A stretch of DNA of 21,989 bases from Lachnospiraceae bacterium UBA5895 (GCA_002431915.1 DJEP01000054.1:13112-35100), one strand, 5' to 3'; shown: positions 7,570-14,451, counted from the stretch's first letter. Notes: generated by a model not told the origin, from the letters alone. Numbers and translations are program-made.

Positions 7570-8927
7570 CAGTCTCCCTTCCGACTGTCTTCTGCTGTAT
7601 CCTCCCACGGTCTTATGTGTGTGGCGATCATGAGGATGCGTCCCTTTGCATGTGTTTGGATGTATTCGTTTGCTTTTTCCCGGTTCTCTTCATCCAGCCC
7701 GGTAAAAGGCTCATCCAGCAGGACGCACTGTGCTCCCGCTTCCATCGCCCGCACCAGTGACACTCTCCGCTTCATGCCGCCGGACAATTCATGACAGGGG
7801 TGATCCAGTGCCTCCTTTGGCAGTAACTGTGCAAGTGCCTCCCGCGCTTCCTTCGCATCTCCCAGGACCATTTCCAGATTTTTCACCGCACTGTATTCTT
7901 CGCAGAGTCTGTCCTCCTGAAACTGCACGGAAAATGAATCGATTCCGGATACTTCTCCTTCTTCCGTCCGTTCCAGCCCACACAGGCACCGGAAAAAGGT
8001 GGTCTTGCCGCTGCCGGAAGGCGTATCCAGAAGGTAAGGTTCTCCCCCGTGGAATTTCTGCTCTACATGCCGAAAGACCCAACGGTCATGATAGCATTTC
8101 CCAAGATCTTCCACACACAGGGTACGACGTTCCCCGGTAGCTTTTTTCTGCGGCATCGCCGGTCTCTTACAGGCAGGCTCCCACCGGAAAAAATATTCCA
8201 CACAGCCGAAGACTATTTTTTCAAAAAATACACTGAGCACAATAATCACTGCCGTCCAGGCAAACAGATCCGCCGTATCGAGATAAATCTTCGCCAGATA
8301 CAGCGCTCCGCCGATGGAATGCACCGGCGTACCGATCACTTCCGCTGCCACGCCGGACTTCCAGCTCATTCCCAGGGATAGTTGAAATGCGCTGAGCAGA
8401 AAAGGCTTTAGTGCCGGACGATAAATATAGAAAAAGCGGGTAGCAAACGGCAGACGGAATACTTCTGCCATCTCTATCAGTTCTGCGTCCGCACTTTTTA
8501 AGCCTTCCAGTGTGTTCAGATAAATATTCGGGAACACTACTAAAAAACAGACCGCCACCGCCAGCAGGGAAGATCCCCACCAGATCAGTAAAAGCACCGC
8601 AAATACCGCCACAGGTACCGCCTTACAGAATAACATGAATGGGCGCAGGATCTCCTCTGCCGGGCGGTATCTATAGCTTACCGCCGCCAACAGCAGTCCC
8701 AGGATTGTTCCCAGCAGGAAGCCTAAACCGATCCGCCACAGTGAACCGAAGGCGCTCTGCCAGAACTCCGCCTGTCCGGCCAGAGTAAGCAGTGCCCGCA
8801 ATGCCTGCAGGGGTGTCACCAACAACAGGAAATTGTCCACAAACATTGCCAACAGCTGCCATACCCCCAGCCAAAAGAATACTATTATAGATTTTTTGAT
8901 GTATTTTTTATACTTATTCTGCGTCAT
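7569..8927 (-). CDS. ABC transporter permease fused to ATP-binding domain (SsuC-SsuB-like)
   Basis: This single 452-aa polypeptide joins an inner-membrane permease of the nitrate/sulfonate/thiamine-precursor type (about residues 10-250, several membrane helices, EAA-loop-like region at about 150-174) to a short ABC ATPase (about 268-452). The ATPase shows Walker A TPSGSGKT (302-309; the first glycine of the consensus is a threonine), Q-loop Q337, signature LSGGM (381-385), Walker B LLDEP with D405-E406, and H-loop H437. Its start overlaps the end of the binding-protein gene by 14 nt and its stop overlaps the next start, a tightly coupled operon. Two copies of this chain could form the whole transporter core. 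The substrate is not determinable from sequence. Confidence 0.9.
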   Translation of the reverse strand: MTQNKYKKYIKKSIIVFFWLGVWQLLAMFVDNFLLLVTPLQALRALLTLAGQAEFWQSAFGSLWRIGLGFLLGTILGLLLAAVSYRYRPAEEILRPFMLFCKAVPVAVFAVLLLIWWGSSLLAVAVCFLVVFPNIYLNTLEGLKSADAELIEMAEVFRLPFATRFFYIYRPALKPFLLSAFQLSLGMSWKSGVAAEVIGTPVHSIGGALYLAKIYLDTADLFAWTAVIIVLSVFFEKIVFGCVEYFFRWEPACKRPAMPQKKATGERRTLCVEDLGKCYHDRWVFRHVEQKFHGGEPYLLDTPSGSGKTTFFRCLCGLERTEEGEVSGIDSFSVQFQEDRLCEEYSAVKNLEMVLGDAKEAREALAQLLPKEALDHPCHELSGGMKRRVSLVRAMEAGAQCVLLDEPFTGLDEENREKANEYIQTHAKGRILMIATHIRPWEDTAEDSRKGD

Positions 8928-10023
8928 AATAGAAATCGGATTCCGGAAGTCCGCCGCCTATCGATTGAGAATCCTGATGGAACAACACTTTCAGATAACC
9001 GGAAAGTGCCTGTTTCATTTCCGCTTTGTCAATATAGGTAATGTTGCAGCCCGGAATGGCCTTCTGTGCAATCGGCTCCTTGGCTACGATCTGTGCCTTC
9101 ACCGCCAGAGCAGCACCGGATGCGGGATCTGCATTGATGGCTTCCGCACTGGCTTTGTGATCTTCCATAAAAGATTTCACGGCATCCTCATGCGCTTCCA
9201 GGAATTCCTTACGTACGACCGTAACACCGGTGACCATGCTGCTGCCGGCTTCGCCCTGTACCTTATTCCACTCTTCGTTCAAGTCAAAGATCACCTTCAG
9301 TGCATCGTTCTGCATGCAGGCTGCGGTGACGAAGGGCTGGGGTAACAGACCGATGGCTGTGGGATCCTCTGCCAGCACAGATGCTACTTCCGTTGCTTCG
9401 GATTTATACTCCAGTGTCACGTCATCCACAGACATGCCGTTTGCGGTCAGCAGATACTGTAATACATAGTCCGGTGTGGTTCCTTTTCCGGTCAGGTAGA
9501 TGGTCTTACCCTTTAGTTCAGTAAAGTTCGTCAGACCGTCCTCACCGGATACCATGTACAATACACCCAGGGTATTGATGTCGATGACTTCCACGCCTCC
9601 CTGTGTCTTATGATAGAGGATACTTGCCACGTTGGCGGGTACCAGTGCGATGTCCAGGTCACCCTTTACCATCAGGGGCAGGATCTCGTCTGCGCCGGTA
9701 GCCATCTGGAATTCATAGGTATTGGCGGTCTCGCCCTTGTCCGCTTTGTCCATTAAAAATAAAAGTCCAAGAGAGGTCGGTCCCTTTAAGGATGCCACAC
9801 GGATAAGCGTGCCATCCGCGGTCTCTGTATTTTCCGTTGCAACTTCCGTATTTTCCGCCACAGTACTCTCTGTCGTCTCTGTGGACTGTGTGTTCTCTGT
9901 TACCAGGCTTTCCGCTACACTTGCCTCACTCTGTGCCTGTCCGCATCCGGTAAGACCGCTGCATAACAGTCCCAAAGTCAACGCAAACGCCAATGTTTTT
10001 GTGAATCTTGTTTTCTTTTTCAT
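8914..10023 (-). CDS. ABC transporter substrate-binding lipoprotein (NMT1/THI5-SsuA-like)
   Basis: This 369-aa exported lipoprotein has a KKKTRFTKT positive start, a hydrophobic stretch and lipobox LTGC with C27 as lipidated cysteine. A Ser/Thr/Glu-rich linker follows to about residue 72. A periplasmic-binding-protein-like domain then begins at IRVASLKGPTSLG, with GADEILPLMVKGDLDIALVPAN and ELKGKTIYLTGKGTTPDY typical of the nitrate/sulfonate/thiamine-precursor group. It is the first gene of the ABC operon and feeds the fused permease-ATPase. AAAGG precedes the ATG by 10 nt. The ligand is unknown; family placement is good. Confidence 0.9.
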   Translation of the reverse strand: MKKKTRFTKTLAFALTLGLLCSGLTGCGQAQSEASVAESLVTENTQSTETTESTVAENTEVATENTETADGTLIRVASLKGPTSLGLLFLMDKADKGETANTYEFQMATGADEILPLMVKGDLDIALVPANVASILYHKTQGGVEVIDINTLGVLYMVSGEDGLTNFTELKGKTIYLTGKGTTPDYVLQYLLTANGMSVDDVTLEYKSEATEVASVLAEDPTAIGLLPQPFVTAACMQNDALKVIFDLNEEWNKVQGEAGSSMVTGVTVVRKEFLEAHEDAVKSFMEDHKASAEAINADPASGAALAVKAQIVAKEPIAQKAIPGCNITYIDKAEMKQALSGYLKVLFHQDSQSIGGGLPESDFYYDAE

Positions 10024-10049
10024 AGTTTTTTCGCCTTTCTGTCATAGAG

Positions 10050-10066
10050 TAGTTACAATGTAACTA
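10050..10066. promoter_or_regulatory. Palindrome TAGTTACA-A-TGTAACTA in the ABC operon leader
   Basis: An 8-bp perfect inverted repeat around one central base sits 27 nt upstream of the binding-protein start codon. One half is the left terminal repeat of element B, and a third half-site lies at 10244-10251. It could be an operator or an alternative RNA hairpin competing with the element's outer stem. Function is inferred only from symmetry. Confidence 0.35.
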
Positions 10067-10253
10067 TTCAGCCCACCCCAACATTCACAAAACCGCACGA
10101 TAAATCGTGCTTTCTCGCTGCAGCGCAGCTAATTTTGCTCATGTATGGGGCGGTGACTCTATTCGAGCCACCTTACGGATAAGAAAACTGCTACTTGCAT
10201 GCAAGCATGAAGTATCAGTCTTCTTATCCGAAGGGGTTCTGAATAGTTACATT
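10057..10253 (-). repeat. Structured intergenic element, copy B (in the ABC operon leader)
   Basis: A 15-bp perfect terminal inverted repeat (AATGTAACTATTCAG at 10057-10071 and its complement at 10239-10253) encloses hairpins at 10095-10110 (GCACGAT/ATCGTGC), 10117-10129 (GCTGC/GCAGC), 10152-10172 (8 bp, one mismatch) and a long one at 10171-10234. The long hairpin combines CCTT/AAGG, CGGATAAGAA/TTCTTATCCG and ACTGCTACTT/AAGTATCAGT. Motifs shared with copies A and C are TGCAGCG (10119-10125), GCTCATG (10137-10143) and TGCAAGCA (10200-10207). It is 34 nt from the binding-protein start codon and would be in the 5' UTR if transcription begins upstream. Confidence 0.75.
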
Positions 10254-10410
10254 TTGACAACAAAAAAACACCTTCTCTTCTCAGCACCAGCGGTTACGCA
10301 TAGCTTCAAAGGTCAGTCACTTCTGTGGGATTCCGGTCAGTGGATCGTTCGTCACGCTTTCCGGTCTCCGTTTCCTTCGTTGCCGTTTGAGTGTATCATA
10401 AAAATGAAAA
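10254..10410 (-). other. Unassigned non-coding stretch between element B and the divergent promoters
   Basis: No plausible gene was seen. The stretch is less AT-rich than its flanks and purine-rich on the minus strand. It has two copies of GGTCAGT (10311-10317 and 10335-10341) and two of TTCCGGTC (10331-10338 and 10359-10366). It could be the first part of a long leader RNA for the ABC operon, or another repeat. No known riboswitch class was recognised. Confidence 0.4.
10390..10398 (-). promoter_or_regulatory. Possible extended -10 promoter for the ABC operon
   Basis: On the minus strand TGATACACT (TG-N-TACACT) resembles an extended -10 element. Only a poor -35 (TGGTAA) is found 17 nt further upstream. 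If real, it gives a leader of about 360 nt that contains the unassigned stretch and element B. Confidence 0.3.
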
Positions 10411-10418
10411 ACTTACCA

Positions 10419-10447
10419 GCATGAAAATAGAGCCCATGCTCATACTA
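10419..10447 (+). promoter_or_regulatory. Sigma-G type forespore promoter of the spore protein gene
   Basis: GCATG (10419-10423) and CATACTA (10441-10447) with a 17-nt spacer fit the forespore consensus GNATR-N17/18-CATNNTA. It lies 72 nt upstream of the start codon. The leader contains a 7-bp inverted repeat (AGATAAG at 10454-10460, CTTATCT at 10476-10482) of unknown role. Confidence 0.75.
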
Positions 10448-10519
10448 ATACCAAGATAAGTGATCACAAAAAACGCTTATCTGAAACACGAAAACCAATT
10501 CCAAACGGAGGTGAACGAA

Positions 10520-10717
10520 ATGGCAAGTAAAACCAATAGAGTAGAAGTTCCCGAAGCCAAGGCAGCAATGGATCGTTTCAAGACTGAGGTTGCATCTGAG
10601 CTGGGTGTTAATCTGAAAGAGGGTTACAACGGTGACCTTACTTCTAAGGAAGCAGGAAGCATCGGCGGTGAAATGGTTCGTCGTATGATCAAGAAGCAGG
10701 AAGAGCAGATGAAATAA
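10520..10717 (+). CDS. Alpha/beta-type small acid-soluble spore protein
   Basis: This 65-aa protein saturates and protects DNA in dormant spores and is degraded at germination. The two conserved blocks are present: EVASELGV, which contains the germination-protease (GPR) cleavage region, and GDLTSKEAGSIGGEMVRRM in the DNA-binding half. The start at 10520 is fixed by GGAGGTGA 6 nt upstream and by the family's usual length; the frame is open further upstream but has no matching ribosome binding site. It is the only plus-strand gene in the window, driven by a forespore promoter. Confidence 0.95.
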   Translation: MASKTNRVEVPEAKAAMDRFKTEVASELGVNLKEGYNGDLTSKEAGSIGGEMVRRMIKKQEEQMK

Positions 10718-10768
10718 GCTCTGTCTGATTCTTCGAAATCGGCAGGATCCAAAATTCAAAATTCAAAA

Positions 10769-10806
10769 AAGAAGCTGTACAGGGGAATACCTCTGTACAG
10801 CTTCTT
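10769..10806. terminator. Bidirectional terminator between the spore protein gene and the transaldolase gene
   Basis: A 14-bp perfect stem (AAGAAGCTGTACAG/CTGTACAGCTTCTT) can be lengthened by three more pairs to a tetraloop AATA. On the minus strand a T-run (TTCTTTTTTGAATTTTG) follows, so it terminates transcripts from the transaldolase gene. It may also serve the spore protein gene on the plus strand, where only the TTCTT of the stem acts as a tail. Confidence 0.85.
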
Positions 10807-10822
10807 ACTGTGTATCTGGGGC

Positions 10823-10989
10823 TTTGGTGAACTACGCGTTTCTCCGTGCTTCGCACTCTCGAACCGCTGCAGCCATTCGCATTCCGGGCTGTCGCCCTCC
10901 TTGCTCATGTCTGTTTGCCCGTCTAATACATAGGCGTTCCTGCCTGCAAGCAGTCGTCCCGCCTATGTGTTGACGGTCTATTCACCAAA
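10823..10989 (-). repeat. Structured intergenic element, copy C (overlaps the end of the transaldolase gene)
   Basis: A 9-bp terminal inverted repeat (TTTGGTGAA at 10823-10831, TTCACCAAA at 10981-10989) encloses hairpins at 10846-10856 (GTGC/GCAC), 10886-10897 (GGGC/GCCC) and a long one at 10919-10976 (CCGTC/GACGG and ACATAGGCG/CGCCTATGT). Shared motifs are TGCAGCC (10868-10874), GCTCATG (10903-10909) and TGCAAGCA (10945-10952). The right repeat is made of the last codons of the transaldolase gene. A 50-codon frame starting at the ATGAGC (10908 down to 10756) has no ribosome binding site and runs through the terminator, so I do not call it a gene. Confidence 0.75.
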
Positions 10990-11631
10990 AACAGCCTTGT
11001 AATCTGCCTGGAACTTGGCGATACCGGCATCGGTCAGAGGATGCTTCACCATCTGCTCGATTACGGAGTAAGGAACGGTAGCGATGTCCGCACCTGCCAG
11101 TGCGCAGTCGGTTACATGGATGGGATTACGTACACTTGCTGCGATGATCTTGGTATCCAGGTCGGTTACCGAGAAAATATCCGCAATATCACGGATCAGA
11201 TCTACGCCTCTCGTGCTGATGTCATCCAGTCTGCCCAGGAAAGGAGATACATAGGTAGCGCCTGCACGTGCAGCTAACAGTGCCTGGTTCGCGGAAAAGA
11301 TCAGGGTCACATTGGTCTTGATACCTTCGGAGCTTAATACCTTACAAGCCTTCAGACCTTCTACGGTCATAGGAATCTTAACGACCATGTTGGGATGAAT
11401 GGCAGCAATCTCTCTTCCTTCCTTGATCATGCCTTCTGCATCTACGGTGGTAGCCTTAACCTCACCGCTGATCGGTCCGTCTACGATGGATGCGATCTCT
11501 TTGATTACTTCTACGAAATCTCTGCCCTCTTTTGCGATCAGGGAGGGATTGGTAGTTACTCCGCAAATAACCCCCATGTCATTTGCTTTCTTAATGTCCT
11601 CTACTTTTGCAGTGTCAATAAAAAAACGCAT
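10978..11631 (-). CDS. tal: Transaldolase (TalC/fructose-6-phosphate aldolase-like family)
   Basis: This 217-aa class I aldolase-fold enzyme of the short transaldolase family transfers a dihydroxyacetone unit between sugar phosphates. GVTTNPSLI and the Schiff-base lysine K85 (NMVVKIPMT) are present. F131 (YVSPFLGRLDD) stands where E. coli fructose-6-phosphate aldolase has Tyr131, and E57 where it has Gln59. These residues match the true transaldolases of Bacillus type, so I favour transaldolase over the common 'fructose-6-phosphate aldolase' label. AGGAG lies 7 nt before the ATG. The gene has its own promoter and terminator and looks monocistronic. Confidence 0.93.
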   Translation of the reverse strand: MRFFIDTAKVEDIKKANDMGVICGVTTNPSLIAKEGRDFVEVIKEIASIVDGPISGEVKATTVDAEGMIKEGREIAAIHPNMVVKIPMTVEGLKACKVLSSEGIKTNVTLIFSANQALLAARAGATYVSPFLGRLDDISTRGVDLIRDIADIFSVTDLDTKIIAASVRNPIHVTDCALAGADIATVPYSVIEQMVKHPLTDAGIAKFQADYKAVFGE

Positions 11632-11704
11632 AACTCTTCTCCTTTTGCTATGTAAATTTGCTTGCTGCAGGTTCCCGAAAATCTCCCCGTGAACCTTTAT
11701 CTAC

Positions 11705-11733
11705 AGTATACTCATTTCCCTTTCAGACGGCAA
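11705..11733 (-). promoter_or_regulatory. Sigma-A type promoter of the transaldolase gene
   Basis: On the minus strand TTGCCG (11728-11733) and TATACT (11705-11710) are separated by 17 nt, about 74 nt before the start codon. The leader contains a small hairpin of GGTTC/GAACC type. Confidence 0.65.
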
Positions 11734-11782
11734 GCACTTTTTTGTAAAATTTCTTGATTGTGTTCGAGCACGGAGTGTACAA

Positions 11783-12580
11783 CTACGGACAATACAACTT
11801 CCGGACATAGTAAAAATCTGCCGTCCCTACAGCCCATCTCCGCTCCCTTACGCCTGCATCTGTCGCAAGAAGCAGTCTCCTTAAATTATTCATATCCGGC
11901 ACTCTCCTTTTCCGGTCCTCACAGGTGGTCATCTTCACGATTCTGCGCAGCCACTTTTCTCCCCGTCTCTCCCTGCAGGTTATCTTCCGACAGCTTCCTT
12001 CTCCCAGCATCACTTCCAGAATCTTCCCCACCGCATAGACATCGCTTTCCTCTCCCGGCAGTTCCCCCGGGGAGAACTGTTCCGGCGCACTGTAAGAATA
12101 ATTTCCCGCACCAGACCACGCATCCTCCCGGTTCCACAGACATCCCAGATCCAGGATCCCCACTCTGCCGTTTTCACGGATGCGGATATTTTCCGGCTTC
12201 AGATCCCGGTAGAGAAAAGGATGCTCCCGTTCATGCAGATACTGTAGTCCCTCAGCGATCTGCAACGCCACTTCCTGTGCTGTGGCAGGGGACAGTCTTC
12301 CCCGCCTGTCCAGCATTTTCCGCAAATCCATTCCGTTCCAGTATTCTATGATCAGATATCCCGTTCCTCCTTCCGTCCAGTGCTCCCTGTACGCCGGGAA
12401 AAGCGGATGTGCGATCTCCTGCCAGTTTCTGCATTCCCTCTCCCACTGTCCTGAGTTCTCCGATACTCTGCATGCCCAAAATCGTCCTTCCCTATCCCTG
12501 ACACGATAGACCTTTGCAAAGCTGCCTTCCCCGATAAATACCGGATCTGCATATCCATGTTCTGCTATAGTTCTCTCCAT
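11783..12580 (-). CDS. Hanks-type Ser/Thr protein kinase, soluble, with altered ATP-lysine
   Basis: This 265-aa protein consists of little more than a kinase domain, with no transmembrane or PASTA region. Glycine loop GEGSFAKVY is at 17-25, the catalytic loop YRDLKPEN at 124-131 (Y replaces H of HRD), DLG at 144-146 in place of DFG, APE at 165-167 and DVYAVG at 180-185. The beta-3 lysine position is R38 (WACRV), so ATP anchoring is atypical; K23 in the glycine loop is the only nearby lysine. The start at 12580 is set by GGAGG 6 nt upstream and overlaps the phosphatase-like gene by 16 nt, showing tight coupling. No terminator is visible after it. Confidence 0.85.
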   Translation of the reverse strand: MERTIAEHGYADPVFIGEGSFAKVYRVRDREGRFWACRVSENSGQWERECRNWQEIAHPLFPAYREHWTEGGTGYLIIEYWNGMDLRKMLDRRGRLSPATAQEVALQIAEGLQYLHEREHPFLYRDLKPENIRIRENGRVGILDLGCLWNREDAWSGAGNYSYSAPEQFSPGELPGEESDVYAVGKILEVMLGEGSCRKITCRERRGEKWLRRIVKMTTCEDRKRRVPDMNNLRRLLLATDAGVRERRWAVGTADFYYVRKLYCP

Positions 12581-13194
12581 ATTTTCCCTCCGCTTACCGG
12601 CAAAATCCACACAGCTCCCATATGTCTTCCGCCCTGTGCTGCCGCCTTTTTTCCCAGTTCCTTCAAGCGTTTCTCTGCCCGCTTCTCACAGACTTCAGCG
12701 GAAATATTCTCCGTAATCTGCGGCTTCAGACACTCCGCCAGTTCCTCTTCACAGAAATTCAGAAAAGCATTGTCTGCCATCAGTATCGCAGTTCCCGGTT
12801 CCACTTCTCCCACCATGCATTTTCCGTCTAATGTCTTCCATCCCACTTTTCCGAATCGACGGAAAAACACAAAATTCCGCATTCTTCCGTGGCTGAACAA
12901 AAGTACCCGTTCTTCCGCGCACAGTATTCCCGCATAATTACAGTCTTCTCCAAGCCTTGACAGTTCCTCCCTCCAGCACTCCTGCAGGAAGTCTCCCCCT
13001 TCGGTCTGCCATAGCAGCTTCCCCGACAGCTCATCATCCATTCTGTCCTGCAGATATCTCACTATTTTGCCATCGTCGGATATGCAGGCGCTTACCGCGT
13101 TCCGCCCGCTCTTACGGTATCTGCGCTGCTGCAGAGATAAAAACAGTCCTGCCTTTTCCTCTTTTTGCCAATAACTGGCAGTCACATACTCCAT
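12565..13194 (-). CDS. Divergent PP2C-like phosphatase domain protein
   Basis: I assign this 209-aa protein to the PP2C superfamily from pattern and context only. The central HGRMRNFVFF stretch followed by GEVEPGTAILMADNAFLNFCEEEL resembles the PP2C core where the ASDG motif normally lies, and the C-terminal HMGAVWILPV resembles the terminal DN-x-TVI-V strand. The aspartates that bind metals are largely not conserved (ADN for ADG, HM for DN), so it may be catalytically weak or purely regulatory. GGAGG lies 7 nt before the ATG. It is the first gene of a two-gene unit with the Ser/Thr kinase, which supports a phosphatase/kinase module. Confidence 0.55.
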   Translation of the reverse strand: MEYVTASYWQKEEKAGLFLSLQQRRYRKSGRNAVSACISDDGKIVRYLQDRMDDELSGKLLWQTEGGDFLQECWREELSRLGEDCNYAGILCAEERVLLFSHGRMRNFVFFRRFGKVGWKTLDGKCMVGEVEPGTAILMADNAFLNFCEEELAECLKPQITENISAEVCEKRAEKRLKELGKKAAAQGGRHMGAVWILPVSGGKIWREL

Positions 13195-13301
13195 ACACGA
13201 TCCTCCTTTTGATTTTAATCTTTAGTATTCATTCTGTTCTTAATTCAGGGATCTTTTGCCGATAGGCTGAAAGTTTAGAATCACGTCCTATGTGAACGCA
13301 A

Positions 13302-13329
13302 AAAGAGCATACCATGCGGTATGCTCTTT
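13302..13329 (-). terminator. Rho-independent terminator of the bactofilin-to-rseP cluster
   Basis: A 12-bp perfect stem (AAAGAGCATACC/GGTATGCTCTTT) with loop ATGC begins 27 nt after the rseP stop codon. On the minus strand TTTTTGCG follows. Confidence 0.9.
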
Positions 13330-13356
13330 GTCAACGGATAGATGTCCGTGGATATT

Positions 13357-14415
13357 CTATCCGAAGATATTTACCAGATCATTAAATAATAAAAACACCA
13401 TCAGTACCATGAAGAACATCAGTCCGATGAAATGTACGATGCCTTCCTTTTCCGGAGGTACCGGTCTGTGGGTAATGGCTTCCCAGAGCAGGAACACCAG
13501 TCGTCCGCCATCCAGTGCCGGAACCGGCAGAAGATTCAGGATTCCCAGGTTCACCGTAAGCATCAGAGTAATATTTAACATGCTTAACAGCACACTCTGC
13601 CATCCGTAATCCTTGGCAGTCTCGTAAGTCTTGCCTACGACATTCACGGCGATTCCCACCGGACCTGCCACATCCTGTCTGGATACCTGCCCCTGTACTA
13701 ACATCTCCAGGCTCTTCCAGGTCATCTTCACGCAATAACGCATCTCATACCAGGCATAACGGAAGCTGTTCAGTCCGGACATTTCCACAAAGTCCGCATT
13801 CATGATTCCCATCATGTAATATCCGGCACTCTCATCATAATGTGGTGTCAGCGTGGTCATTCCTTTTACGCCATCTCTTTCGTACTGTACCGCCACCTCG
13901 CCGCCGCGATAGGTCATGCAGAATAACTGTATCTCTTCGAAGAGATGTATTTTACTGCCGTTTAGTGCAAGGATCCGGTCTCCCGGCTGCAGTCCTGCTT
14001 CCTGCGCCGCTCCGCCGTCCACGACCTCTGTCGCCACTGGATCTCTGACCGCCACGAGCATATTTACCATAATAAGGGCGACGATAAATCCCAGGATAAA
14101 GTTAAATACCGGTCCTGCCAGCACAGTAGATATTCTCGCCCACACATTGGCATTTAAAAACGATCCGCTGTGATCTTCCCCGTCTTCTTTTTCATTCAGA
14201 CCGTCTTCGCCTTCAAACATGCAGGCTCCGCCGATGGGAAGAAGCTTCAGGGAATATTTGGTGTCTCCTTTTTGAACGGAGAACAGGTTGGGACCCATGC
14301 CCACAGAAAACTCTATCACATGAATTCCATTGGCCTTCGCCAGCAGAAAATGTCCGAATTCATGTGAGACTACCACCACCCCAAAGATCAGTACAAACAA
14401 GATCAAAGTAACCAT
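13357..14415 (-). CDS. rseP: Site-2 intramembrane metalloprotease RseP
   Basis: This 352-aa multi-pass membrane zinc protease cleaves membrane-embedded anti-sigma factors or signal peptides. The zinc-binding HEFGH is at residues 18-22 in the first membrane helix, a PDZ domain covers about 115-195 (VVDGGAAQEAGLQPGDRILALNG), and the second metal-site motif NLLPVPALDGGRL is in the C-terminal membrane region. Length is typical of Firmicutes RasP/RseP with one PDZ domain. It is the last gene of the cluster, 36 nt after dxr, with AGAGG 6 nt before the ATG. Confidence 0.96.
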   Translation of the reverse strand: MVTLILFVLIFGVVVVSHEFGHFLLAKANGIHVIEFSVGMGPNLFSVQKGDTKYSLKLLPIGGACMFEGEDGLNEKEDGEDHSGSFLNANVWARISTVLAGPVFNFILGFIVALIMVNMLVAVRDPVATEVVDGGAAQEAGLQPGDRILALNGSKIHLFEEIQLFCMTYRGGEVAVQYERDGVKGMTTLTPHYDESAGYYMMGIMNADFVEMSGLNSFRYAWYEMRYCVKMTWKSLEMLVQGQVSRQDVAGPVGIAVNVVGKTYETAKDYGWQSVLLSMLNITLMLTVNLGILNLLPVPALDGGRLVFLLWEAITHRPVPPEKEGIVHFIGLMFFMVLMVFLLFNDLVNIFG

Positions 14416-14451
14416 TTATTGCCTCTCATATCAAGCTCTTATTTTTTAGGA

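Noticed and set aside
7569..8927. Permease-ATPase fusion as an artefact of a missing stop or frameshift
   Set aside because: The frame is continuous, both domains keep their motifs and a hydrophilic linker of about 20 residues joins them, so I take it as a real fusion.
10254..10330. TPP riboswitch suspected from CTGAGA next to a THI5-like transporter gene
   Set aside because: The downstream hallmark of the class (the ACCTGATCTGG and CCAGCGTAGGG-type segments) is absent on the minus strand.
10756..10908. 50-codon minus-strand frame in element C starting MSKEGDSPEC
   Set aside because: No ribosome binding site precedes it, it reads through the terminator stem, and the matching frames in copies A and B stop early with different sequences. 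Shared ATGAGC is better seen as a nucleic-acid motif.
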